Assembly (NCBI GenBank): GCA_000499405.2
Contig: HG738139.1
Location: forward strand, 1,616,170-1,680,169
Reading direction: 5' to 3'
Source of the DNA: Onchocerca volvulus
Lineage: Eukaryota > Nematoda > Chromadorea > Rhabditida > Onchocercidae
DNA length: 64,000 nt
Shown: positions 25,132 to 37,400 of the stretch, piece by piece
Position numbering within the stretch: position 1 is the first letter of the stretch
Layout of the letters: every line of letters begins with the position of its first letter
Position numbers and translations under genes: made by a program
The notes under the pieces: model-generated
Databases searched by the model: none
What the model was told of the DNA's origin: nothing
What the model saw: only the letters and a program-made list of their open reading frames with translations

Positions 25132-28100
25132 ATGCTATATGATATTAATCGTTTCCATATATTTATTCTAATTACCTGGCAATTTAGCATATTTTTTGCA
25201 TCACAAATGATTTATCCAATTTTTTCAAATTTTATACCACAATGGCGATGCTCGACAAATCAATCATTTTCCAATAATTGTACCATTTTTCTATCATGCA
25301 AAGAGAGTGTTCAATTTGATGAGGTAATTCTCGCTTAATTAATTACTTTTTTTAATGCTAATAACGTATTAATTAATATAATTTCATTCAATTGATGAAT
25401 TCAATCATTTTCAACTTTATTTCTTTAAATTATTCAATATATTTTTATTTGTTTGATCCAATTTTAGTCATTTCTAATTTTAACTCTTTTCTTTTTTTGT
25501 GTGTTAAAATATTTTACTTTTTATTTCGTCGTGACATCATTGTCTTCCACATGACTGTTACCAGAAAATTAAACAATTCTTTCTAATTACTTTCTTTTTC
25601 TTTTACTTTTTCCAATTTTTTTTTCAATTTTGAAAAATTTTATATATTAATTGTAAAGTATTTAAAGAATTTTGAATTGTTGTTTTTTTTTTTTTTTCAA
25701 AAAATTTTCTTACAGTTTTTTGAGAAGAATAATTGGACAAGAAATTGATTAATTCTAATTCTTCTTTAAATTTTAATTAAAAATTAATAAAATCTATTTT
25801 TGGTAAAACTTAAAATGCCTAATTAGAAATATAACCATTTTTGCAATATTAATAATTTAAAACTAATTCTTAGTTATTTGCTATATACAATCATGAATTT
25901 ATATAATTCAGCAAAAATATTGACATAACTCGAACTACCAGTATATTTACGATTATTATATGTCAATAATTAATCTTTAATAAGTTGATTTTATAACTTG
26001 ATGTATTGGAAAACATGTTGAGTACCAAAATAGGTACCACTGGCAGTAATTGAACAACAGAACTTGTTTACAATAATATTAGATCGATATCAAATATATT
26101 TGATACGATTTGAAAATCAAATATAAAATTACCGATTCCCTTTTTTTTTTTTTTTTTTTTCAAAATTCATGATTTATATTATAATATTGATAAAAAATGA
26201 ATTTAATCAATATAATTCGATCCTAAAACATAATAAAATCTTTCAAATCATATTAAATCATATTTCATTATTATAATTATTTTTCTTATGAAATATTTTA
26301 ATTATTATTTAGTTAATAAAGTATTTAAATTTTGATAAATGAGTAAAATATCGATCGTTCGTTTAAAATAATCACAAAATTTTCAGATAGAATTTTACTC
26401 AGCAGCTCTCGAATATGATTGGATTTGTGGTAGTTCGGCATATTGGGCATCATTGTATAGTCAAATACAATTTTTTGGTGTTTTATTGGGTACGATAATT
26501 ACAGGAACATTATCGGATATTTTTGGACGTCGTCCGTTAGCTTTAATTTCACTCTCCTGCGGTATTATCATTTCATTTTGTTCAGGTTTATTTTTATCAC
26601 TGATAATTTTAAATTTTAATATTTTTCAACTAACAAAAAAAAAAAGCACGAAAAAATGTCCCTCATAAAATTAGAATTCTTATCAATTAGTAAACTTTTT
26701 AATATTTGATAAATAAGTAAATTATCTATAATTCCTTTAAACAATATGATTTATTATTGCTGTTCGTAGGTTTGTAACAAGAATTTTTAGATGAATAATG
26801 CGATGAAGTTTTGGAAAAGTTTAGAAAAATCATGAAGATATTACATTTGTTAGTCTGAAATATTTTAATTTAGTTAAAAAATGATTGACTGATATGATAA
26901 GTAAGATTTATTCCGAAAATTTGTATACAATTTTATATCCAACATCAATTTCACATTGAACATCAATTGTTATGTCAAGAATTATATTGTAGATATGAGT
27001 ACTGAATAACTCAGTAATCCATTTAATTTTGATAGCAACATTATAGTAACACAATAATGACATGTTCAATTAATTACTTCCTTTTATCGATTATTGATAC
27101 TGTAACTTTAGTATATGGTACAAATACCGTAACTCACACGGTATAAATACAAATCTTTTGATGAAATATTTGCAGTATTCTTGTTTGAAATATTAAAACA
27201 ATACTTATCCAATTTTTCTCTAATATTTTCACAAAAAAAAGAGGAAAACGAATAATTAATTTTTCTCATTTTTTGTTCAATCAATTTTAAATTGAAATTT
27301 TAGGATTGGCGCCAAGTTGGAAAATTTTGTTGGCTTCAAGATTTTTTGTTGGCATTTCTATTGGTGGTACTATTGTAGTAGTATGTACCTATGTGATGGA
27401 AATGCTTTTACCCAAGCAACGCATGGCACTTCGAGCTTTTTTTAATTGGGTAATTAATGCTTTTATTTTTTTTTTAAAAAAAAGAAAAGAAATCAATGCA
27501 ATTAATTCGAACTAATTTAATTTTATAATGAATGAATACAAAAACAGAAGTAATTAATCATTTAAAAAAAGTTAAGTTAAATTTTTTAATTAAATCTCAC
27601 AGTAAAAGTAATTAAATCAATATAGTTACACCCTATCAATTTATTATTGATTCTTTATATTTACTGCTTTATCAATTATATTTTTATCAGTTTCAACCAT
27701 TTATTTTAATTATTTCAAAGTTAATAATTTAATTAATATATGTGACGATTGTATGGTAGATTTATTCATATTGTTAATTTTAATTGAACAAAATTCATCG
27801 ACAATTAAATTAATTAAATATCTAATTTATTTGCATGATTTTGACAGTTTAATTTTTAATATAAGAAAAATTGCACAATGTTGGATCAAATTATATAAAA
27901 AAAAATTTCTCCAAAGAAAAAAATTAAGCCTTAATCATATCAGTCTCATTTAAATATGATTAAATTTATCCAATTTTTTCCAATTAATATGCTGTAATCT
28001 CTGTTCAATTTTCAAATTCATAAAATATGCATATATTAATTGGAATATATTGGTATTATTTAAATTATAATTATAACAACTGTTTTATATTATATGTTAT

Positions 28101-31100
28101 AATTAATTTCTATATTACAAGAAAATTTTTAATTATCAACCAATTAGCTAATCATTGGGAATGAAATAATTTCAATAACGAAAATCCAATAAATATGATA
28201 AATGAAAAAAGTTGAATATTTTTTAAAATTCAAAATTCAAAATTCAAAAAAAAAAATCGATAAAAAAGCAAGACGTAGATCGTAGGGTATTGCGCGGTTG
28301 ATGATGACAATTATATGTTACCTGTTACCGGAATGGCGTTTAGCATCATTCGGAAATGCTTTAGCTGCTCTACCAGCTCTTCTTATTGTTATTTTCATTT
28401 TTCCGGAAAGTCCAATGTGGCTTCTTAGCAAGGTAAATTTTAATTAATTAATTATTGATTCTTTAGCAAGATAAATTTGATTAATTATTGACTTCTTAGC
28501 TAAGATGAATTTTAATTAATTAATTATTGATTCCTTAGCAAGATAAATTTGATTAATTTTTGATTTCCTAGACACGGTAAATTTAATTAATCACATTCAT
28601 TTTATACCTGTTTCATTTCCTCATCATTTTGAATGAATTAATTTGAAAATTTGATCAAATTAAAAAAGTTTTTTTCACTTTTTTTTTTCAATTTTTTAAT
28701 TTTTAAAAATTTATTAATTTTTCATTTCAAATTTTAGCGTAAAATTAAAAATTTTTTTTTACAGAATCGTATCGATGAAATGCGTGAAAATGAGAAAAAA
28801 ATAGCACGTATAGCTGGTATACCGTATATTGAAGTTGAGCATAAAATGATGGAAAAAAATAAACGTTTAATTGATTTTATTCGACAATCAAATTATGCTA
28901 AACGGTATATGCAAAGTTTTTTTTTTTTAAATTTATCGATAAAAACGAAAAATTTGAAAATTAAAAACAAAAAAAAAATCCAATCGATATAATATTAATA
29001 ATACTGCATAATTCAATTCATTTATACAGTTCTCGATGAATTTTTCAGAGTAATTTTTGTCAATATATAAAAAATTAAGGGTATTAGATTATTGATTGAC
29101 TTCGAAATAATGATAAGATTATTTAGTTTAAAGAAGAAAGATATGTAGATAAATTTCTCTTACTAGTAAGTTCTAATCGATTGTGATTCTCGATGTGATT
29201 AGCAAATTTCTAATTTATTTGCAATTACACATAAATTTTAAAAAAAAAAAAAAAAAAAAATCGATCCATACAAAGAAGAATTTTTAAATTCTCTTCAAAA
29301 TTTATTCTATTATTCCTTAAAAAAATACTTTTTTTTCTTTTTAAAACTTTTTCCCTCATTATCTACAAGCTATCTTTTTTCGTGAAAGTTTATTTTTAAC
29401 AATGTAACTTAAGTTAAACCAAGAAAAAAAAATTATTGAATTTTGGCATATATCTTAATCAATTTTAATTAAATATTATTATTTAAATTCTAATTATTAA
29501 CAATGATAATATATAGAAATGGAAAGCTTGAGAAAAAACTGGAAATATTTATATATTTGTCAAAATGTTGCCATCTAAGTCTTAATTAATTTATTTCACC
29601 TGTTCCAAATGAAGTTAGCCAACAATTTGATATTTCAGCACTAAAATATGGCTAAAATAAGTTAGCCAACAATTTGATATTTCAGCACTAAAATATGGCT
29701 AAAATAAGTTTAATTAATCTTAGATTTTTATTTTTCAAGCAATTCCTTGTGCAATAGAAAAAAAAAATCTCATAAGAACATAAACAAAAGATCGCAATTA
29801 ATTATTAGTTGGTTGAAAGTTCCGCTCGGAATTTATGACTGGTTGGTTGAAAATTTCGGCCAAAAATAATATTGATTGAAATTTGTAATCAAAATCTTGT
29901 AATTGATCGAAATTTGAAAGTCAACCAAAATTTGTTATTTATTTTAATAATCGATTAAAATTTGTAAGTAACCAGAAGTTTGAATCAAAATTTTGAAATT
30001 GATTGAAAGTAAGAACTAAAATTTATAACTGAAATATTTGATTGAAAATTTGTAATTAGTTGAAAATTTTTCAAAATTTGCAGTTAATAGTTTGAAAATT
30101 CTTTAAAGTTAAAATAATTTGAAGTTTTTTTTAAAGTTAATAGTTTGGAAATTTCGATCAAAATTTTACAAATTGCTTAAAAGTTATGGCCAAAATTTAT
30201 AAAATGAAATATTTGATTGAAATTCGTAAATTAGTTGAAAATCGGGATCAAAATTTATGATTAATTGAATGTTCCGATCAGGATGAATTACAATTCCTAT
30301 TTATCATTATTTAGATTATTTATTCTTTGGTTAATGTGGTTTACCGCATCATTATGTGGCTATGCAATTGATTTAAATTCATCACGCATAAGCGGTAATC
30401 TCTTCATTAATCAAGCATTATTTTCCATCCTTATTGCTGCTTCAAAGGTAATTTCGATTTCATATTTACATTTCCTATTTTATTCGTAAAATATTTTATC
30501 CTTCATCATTTTGTCTTTTTATAAATATTTCAATTTATTAAGAAATAAGAAAAAAATTTGTTGAAAAATAATGAAAAACACACAAATCACGCATAAAGTT
30601 TAAAAAAAAAAAAAAACGAAAAAACGAAAAAACGAAAAAACGAAAAAACGAAAAAAACGAAAAATTGAAAAAAAAAAACTTGAAATATTGAAAAGCTAAT
30701 TGCAATTTCTTTCTTTTTCTTTTTAGTTCAACAATTCATCGGGTACAATTTTATCAAACAAAGAACACAAAATTTTGAAAGAAAAAATCGAAAATAGAAC
30801 TAAAATTTGAAAACTTCAAAAACAATTAATTATTAAATGATAATTAATTGACAATACTTCCTTATTCTTCTACTTTCTTTATCATTTTCTAGATAGCAAT
30901 GGTTGTTTATGATACAGTTAATAAAAATTTCAATCGTCGTAAATTACATCAATATGCTCAATTAGCTGTTTGCATATGCTTTCTAACATTAACCATCCTT
31001 GTTTATTTTCAATATCAGGTAAACTTTTTAGATTTCTTCCGAAAATTTACTTTTTTCTTTTTAAACAATATTCTCTATTTTTCTCAAGATATTATCTAAA

Positions 31101-31710
31101 AGTTGGAAATTTTTAAAATGAAAAAAAATTCTTTCATAGAAAAAAGATTTTCTCATTAATTAATTAAAATAAATTCAGTAATTAAATTTATTTCTTGTTC
31201 AATTCAATCGTCCTGATTTAAGGGTATCGCAATACTGGTAATTAATCTAATTGGTACGGTGTTTATCGAGTACACATGGGATGCATGTTATTTATGTGCA
31301 GTTGAATCGATGCCAACATCAATGCGTGCTTCTTCGCTTGGTTCATGCTCTTTTATTGCAAGAATTGGTGCCTTACTTTCACCGACGGTAAAATTTCCCC
31401 AAAAAATTTTTAAAATTAAAAAAAAAAAAAATCAATAAATGTTTTATACTATAATTTTTGAAAATCATTCATTTCGCGTGCAAAATTTTGATTCTATTAA
31501 AAATTATATAATCTTAATTTTTAGATCTTTTTCTTATCAACTATATGGCCACCATCAGCTTATCTTACCGTTGTAATAGTTGGAATGATTAGTTTCACCT
31601 CATCATGCTTATTTCTGGTAGAAACAAAAAATGTCCACCTTGATAGAGTGGATGAAGAAAGTATCAGTGATCACGATCAGCAAGTACCAATGGTGTCAAG
31701 GAAACACTGA
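25132..31710 (+). CDS. SLC22-like organic ion transporter (major facilitator), 9 exons
   Basis: Plasma-membrane major facilitator, most like organic cation/anion transporters of the SLC22 family. Exons: 25132-25323, 26387-26585, 27304-27449, 28286-28432, 28765-28904, 30282-30447, 30893-31018, 31223-31387, 31525-31710. All join in phase to give 488 residues. Visible: a first hydrophobic segment (residues 8-27), a Cys-containing extracellular loop, the family loop motif GTLSDIFGRRPLAL, PEWRLASFGNALAALPALL followed by PESPMWLLSK, a cytoplasmic charged segment in exon 5, six further hydrophobic segments, and a short charged C-terminus after LVETKN. It is a little shorter than typical SLC22 proteins (about 550), mainly in the first extracellular loop. 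The start is the first ATG after a good acceptor 30 bp upstream. The substrate cannot be read from sequence; a synaptic-vesicle SVOP/SV2-type relative is the main alternative. Confidence 0.88.
28421..28590 (+). repeat. Minisatellite derived from the exon 4 splice donor
   Basis: Five imperfect units of 33-39 bp: about 28421-28458, 28459-28491, 28492-28530, 28531-28563, 28564-28590. Unit 1 is the end of transporter exon 4 plus its donor (cttcttagcaag|gtaaat). Later units carry recognisable copies of the same junction with gt changed to at in units 2-4 and retained in unit 5. Confidence 0.8.
29612..29705. repeat. 47-bp two-copy tandem duplication
   Basis: Two copies of a unit starting aagttagccaacaatttgat, at 29612-29658 and 29659-29705, in intron 5 of the transporter gene. 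No differences seen. Confidence 0.9.
29800..30281. repeat. Degenerate repeat array ending at an intron acceptor
   Basis: Many diverged units of about 25-35 bp resembling gttgaaaatttcgatcaaaa followed by tttgtaattgattg. The last unit runs into the acceptor of transporter exon 6 (gttccgatcag|G at 30281/30282), so the splice site itself looks like a repeat unit. Confidence 0.6.
30601..30667. repeat. (ACGAAAA)n microsatellite
   Basis: About six units of cgaaaaa/acgaaaa following a run of A, in intron 6 of the transporter gene. Confidence 0.85.
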
Positions 31711-34459
31711 AAATTGTAATATCAAACATTTTTATATGCAAATAAAAAATTTGTTTAGAACAAACATTTGAAATACATTTGAAAAAATTTGATTGCCCTG
31801 ATGATTGTCTGTTGATTGTCATTGCATTGAAAATAGATTGAAAAATTAAAATGATAATACATTTTGATAAATTGCATGAAAGTTCAATATATTTCAAACA
31901 GTAAAAATCACACTAAAGAATTTAGTTGAAAAAAAGAAAAAAAAAAGGAAAACAAAACCAGAATATAATGATTTCTATGTTGATAAAAAAAATTCAGTAT
32001 AAGATGTGCCAAATATTTTCCTTTCCTTTTTTTTTTTTTTTTTTGCTACTTTTATTAGCCAAAGCAATTTTTCTTCATTTTACACTTGCATTCATATTCT
32101 CAAAATATTTAATTACATCTTTCTTAAATTACTGCTTTGGTTTGAAAAACATTATGACAAAACAATTATGAACATTTCGAATGTCAACTTCAAATAGAAA
32201 AAATATATAGTTCACAACAAAGAAAAACGAAAAATATATAGCACTTATAAATCGAAAATATCATCATATGAATGATAAAAGATAATGAATAATCTGCATT
32301 CAGCGAAATGTCAACAATGATGTAATTTTCACTTGAAAAAAAAAAAAAAAGTGCATGAATGATATCATAATAACTTATGATCATAAAGAAATTCAAAACA
32401 AAGAAATAGCAAAAACTAAAAATAAATGAATATGTCTTACAAAGATCATAATTTTCATTGCAAGAAAGGATCCCACCCGTACGTACAGAAATCAAATATT
32501 ACTGTTCGAGTAAACATGAATTAATAGCAGTATGATACTGTAAAAGTAAAAAAAAAAAAAGATTAATACTGAAAATATGTTCCATTTGCAACATTACAAT
32601 TTGATCTGAAAAAATTCCTTCTGATATTGTTCACGCATTTAATTTCTCCTATTTGTAAAAAAGTAATTAAGTATAGTACTTGAGCAATATTTAACTGAAG
32701 AAATGAAATCAGTGTTAGGCCAAAGAAAAAAAAAAAAGACCCTGAGATATGGCTAACTGCTACGTCAGGTTCAAGATTACTCATCTGTTAAAAATACTGA
32801 AATGAAATAATGATGAATACAGAATAAAAGTGCCAATTGTTTTTAATTTCAATAAAGAAAACTGGCAAAATATCATAAAGATTAAGCAGATAAATTACCA
32901 AGAAAAATTTCAAAAGCAAAAACAACTGCAAATGAGTACCACAATATAAAGTTCATGAAAGACCTATACAATTATAAACCTGAATTAAAAGAATTATCAA
33001 ACAATAATAATGGAACGATAAATTTGTGAAATGGAAATATGCGCATGAATGAAAAAAAAAAAAAGAACAGAGAGAAAGAAGATATAGAAGTTGACTTGAT
33101 TCGATCAAATCTCCATAAGATCTTTCATTTAATTTTAAAATATTTCAAAATGTATCAAGAAATATCACTACTTTCCATCAATTCTTAAGAAGTTGTTGAG
33201 TTTCTATTCTTATTTTAACTTTTGGGACTTAAAAACTCTTCAATTTCTCAAGTCATATAAGTTCCCTACAAATTCACTGACTCAAAATAGTCTGATAATT
33301 CCTATTGCGGTCTTCTCAGTCTTTTCATGTTCTGAAGTCTTATTTGTATTATTCATCATAAATATCTTCATAAAATGAATAATGTTCAAATTAAATATAT
33401 AAAGTGTAAATTATCAGAAGAGCTTATTTAGATAAGTTCTATCTCATTCATTCGCTCACTTGTTTTTGTATAAAAATATTTGCTTTGTACGGAATATTTG
33501 TTTTGTATAGAAATAAACAGACAGCACAAAGAGAGCATATTTGCATTCTATAAAAAAAAAGAAAAAAAAAAACAGCTTCATCAAACTATTTCCTAAACTG
33601 AAGTGAATATTATCAGTGAGAAAAAAAAAAGAATAATTCGGTACACAAATCCTTTTTAAGAATTATAAATTATAACAAGAATGGATTTTCCATGAGCACT
33701 TTGGATTATATATATGAAAGAAAGAAAAATTAAAGAAATGAATAAACAAGATTTAAAACTTAAAAAGATATCCAGTTCGGTTAAACATCATTAATTACAT
33801 CACATTCAGCAAAGATTGGGGTTACCGGTTAAAACAAAGATACTATCATTACCGCAATTAACAATGAAATAGGCATATAAATATTGATTTTATCTAAAAG
33901 AACTTAATCTCATCCTCCCTCCTTCTCTCTCAGCCCTCTTCATTTTCCAAAAAGTATTAAATTGAAATTCGAGAGATCACATTTAATAATTTGCAAGTGT
34001 AAAAATTGATATTAATTATGCTACCTACGAATAAAATATATGAGCTTAATTGAGTATATCGTATTCGTTAATTATACGGAAATGATAATATCTCGAAAAC
34101 CAAAATGCCTAACTACAATTTAAACTAAAGAAAACAGAAAATACTAGCAGAAATATTCTGCTTATTATTCAGAAGAAAAACGCATAATTCAAGCTAAATA
34201 TTTAAAAACAACAAATTCAAGATAAAAAAGAAAGAAAGATTAATACTTGAATTAAAAAGAGATGAAATATTTTCAAAATAATCAAATTTACCTATGATCC
34301 ATTAGCTTGTTGCTATTTTAATGTTTGATGAGAAATGATATGACTGATGTGATATCTCACTAGAACGCATAAGGCATTCGGCTGAGGGATCATCAATAAA
34401 AAGATGGCATATGATATATTTCGGATGCGGTATGAATAATAATAGCCTTACTATGTCCA
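31711..34459. other. Tail-to-tail gap between transporter and TANGO6-like genes
   Basis: No recognisable exon on either strand. It contains the 3' UTR of the transporter (first AATAAA 31 bp after the stop) and presumably that of the TANGO6-like gene. Composition is slightly less extreme than in the introns. A pyrimidine run ending in ctctcag at about 33905-33934 looks like an acceptor, but no open frame follows. Confidence 0.5.
31741..31746 (+). terminator. Candidate poly(A) signal of the transporter gene
   Basis: AATAAA 31 bp downstream of the stop codon. The position suits a short nematode 3' UTR, but in AT-rich DNA this hexamer is common. Confidence 0.45.
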
Positions 34460-37400
34460 TTAAAATCGTATTTTGCGCGTATGAGCTTTTTCAAATTCCA
34501 AAAAACCTTCCTCCATTTGAGCATCGATGTCTTGCAGACATAACATTGCATGAGTTTTAACGACTAGATCCTCATCCTGATCCAAGATGTAGCTCAGCGA
34601 ATCTGCTATATCATAAAGATATGACGGAGCTTCCTGCAAAATTGAACATAATTTCATTTTCGTTTAACGACTTGAAATCTCATATCTTCCCACAAATTGA
34701 AAAAATCATCAAAATATTCATATTTTCCAATTTCGCAGAAATTTTTTATTCAGTTGCGTAAAATTCATGATGCAAACCGTTACAAGCAAGCAAACCATCT
34801 TGAAATTTTTAATACAGCAAAAAAACAATAAGATATTGAAATCATCCAAAATAATATTTAGTATTAAGAAATTAATTTAGTTTTTGAAGAAAATTCTAGA
34901 AAATCATTTACTTGCAAAAGACTAATATCGTATGTCCTGACAATAGCACGCATTAGGTCAACTGCTGCCCGTCGTACTATTTCCGCTTCAGCGTCACGTA
35001 TATACAATTTAGCTGCTAGTAACATCTTAAAAGAACTTTCAGCAAAAATATTCAACTAATATGCAAAGTTTTAAAAGATCGAAAGAAAAAGTTCTTCCAC
35101 GATTAAAATATCGCAAATAATTTCAAAATAATGAAAATGATAGAAGTATCATAATTAAATCTTATATTGAACTGTAAAACGATGATTTATGCTGTTTACC
35201 TCTCATAAAATTCAGTCTCGACAAAAACTAAGTATGTTAAAAATCACGTATACCTCATCAAGATGTTTGTGTATATTTAATCCGCGGCAAGAAACGATAA
35301 GATTGGAAAGAGAAGAGAGTACTGAAGCTCGCAGCAGATCATCTTTAGTATGAAGCATTAATGACAACATTGGATTTACCATGCGGTCAAAATATGATGG
35401 TGCCATTTCACCTGAAAAGGTAAAACTTCTTTCATTTTTATAAAAAAAAAAAGAAAGAAAAAAAAAATAGAATTGTCTTTATTGCCGAACAACAGTCGCT
35501 AATTACATATTTTGCTCATAAAAGACGAAGTCTAAATGTTGTAACTTCTTTTATATCATCAACCTGTATAATTTATGTCATTATCATAACTTTTATGCTT
35601 GTATATACCATATTTGATTTATATTATACTAATATTAATAATGCACTCATGAATGCTATCTTTATATTAGGAATGTTTTTTAAGACTATGTAAAAAAATT
35701 AATCAAATTATATCATAAATAGACTAATTAAAGTTCATAGAATCACGAGCAGACAAACCGAGGTTTTTATTTGCCTTCGCAATTGCTTCGCCGATTTTTA
35801 CTCTTTGTATTAGTAAGTATGTTTCCTTCTCTTCTTCCCGTAAATTATCCACTGAAATATTCTTTGATTATAAATAATGAGATATTTTTTGTAAATGATA
35901 AAAAAATTGAAAGGAAATGAAAGAAAAGAAAACGACAGTGAGTGATGATGAAGACGGAATAGTCATTATAAAGAAATACAAAATATTCGCACGCGAAAGA
36001 ACAAACAAAGAACAAAGTTAGTTTGTTGAGCAGCAAGCTGCTTTTTTGTTTTCCAAAGCACACCGTTTTCATTTTCGAACTATATCAACTGATGGCTGTT
36101 GAAGTAACTTTCAGAAAGATTATTTGATTAATTTGTTTGTATATAATAGAACTTTACAAAATAAAGAAAAAAATACTGTCGAATTCGAGAATAGACTTCA
36201 GTTTTTCTGTCGGGTCCAAAAAGAATTCCACCATATCATCAAAAAATTGTTGCTTCCAATATGCCAGCTCCGCCAATGCATTTATTGCTGCCAAATAAAC
36301 GTAAGAATCGCTATCAGTAACTTGTTCTGAAATACTCCATCAAATTTTTACTTTTCGTAAATAATTCATCACTCACATAAAAGTCAGAAAAACCAATATA
36401 ATTCGATATTCCGCAAGATATAAAAATCTAGAATAGCAAATGTATAACAAATTACAATAAATTAAATCATATGATCGAAAATAGAATTATGATTAAAAAT
36501 TATAATTATGTCGATAGAACTGTATGTCATATATGTTATAATTACGTCTTAAATTATAAAACAAAAAAATCAAAGAAATCAAATAAGTGCACAACTGACT
36601 CAGGACAACACGCATAATTGTAGGACAAGTAGTAATTTCATCCAGAAGCTGTTTGCATTTTCGGCGAATACCTCTTGCTAATTTAATTAAAGCATGTCCA
36701 CGAACAGATTCCGATTCATCCAGAAGATCGGACTGGATTTGCTCCAAAGAAAAAGATTCTGAACTTCGACCACTCATCGGATTATCACTAACATTTAGTG
36801 ATTCATCAAAAAAACTAAAACTTGATATATTTTGAAAGTTCAATAGGACGGTTATTAATAGCTATTAGTTGCTATTGATCATAAAGAATCAATAATTACA
36901 AGATTCATCCAAAATCGAAGAAATTAATCAGTAATCAAAAAGTGGTGATCTAAATTTGGTCAAGCGAAAGTAGTAAAATCGAACATATAAAATTTGAGTA
37001 AAAAGAGCACTAATAACAAATAATGAAATGTCAATCTACCTAGGTGCCGCATCATCTTCCCTTGGTTCAATATTATTTGCTTTTAAAAGTGCAATAATTT
37101 CCCCAACAAGTTGCTGGAAATCCAAATATAGCTTTTTATCCATATCATTCAATTTCGAAACTGTATTCGAGAAAGTTTGCAGAATATTTGCTCCACGTAG
37201 AAGATTTTCTTTGAACTGCAATTTGGAAAACTAGCACAACTTATTGAACTAATAACAAAATTATGAGAAGTTTAAAAAAACAAATAACATTTAGCCAATT
37301 CGAAAAACATTTTAAATCGATATAAATACAGCCCCTCAAATTTCCTTTTTCCTCATATATTTGAATGGCTTTTTAATCAACAATGTGCAATTTGCAAACA

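Noticed and set aside
33905..33960. Pyrimidine-rich tract ending in ctctcag on the + strand, like a 3' splice site
   Set aside because: No open frame or donor follows, and no upstream + strand exon exists in the gap.
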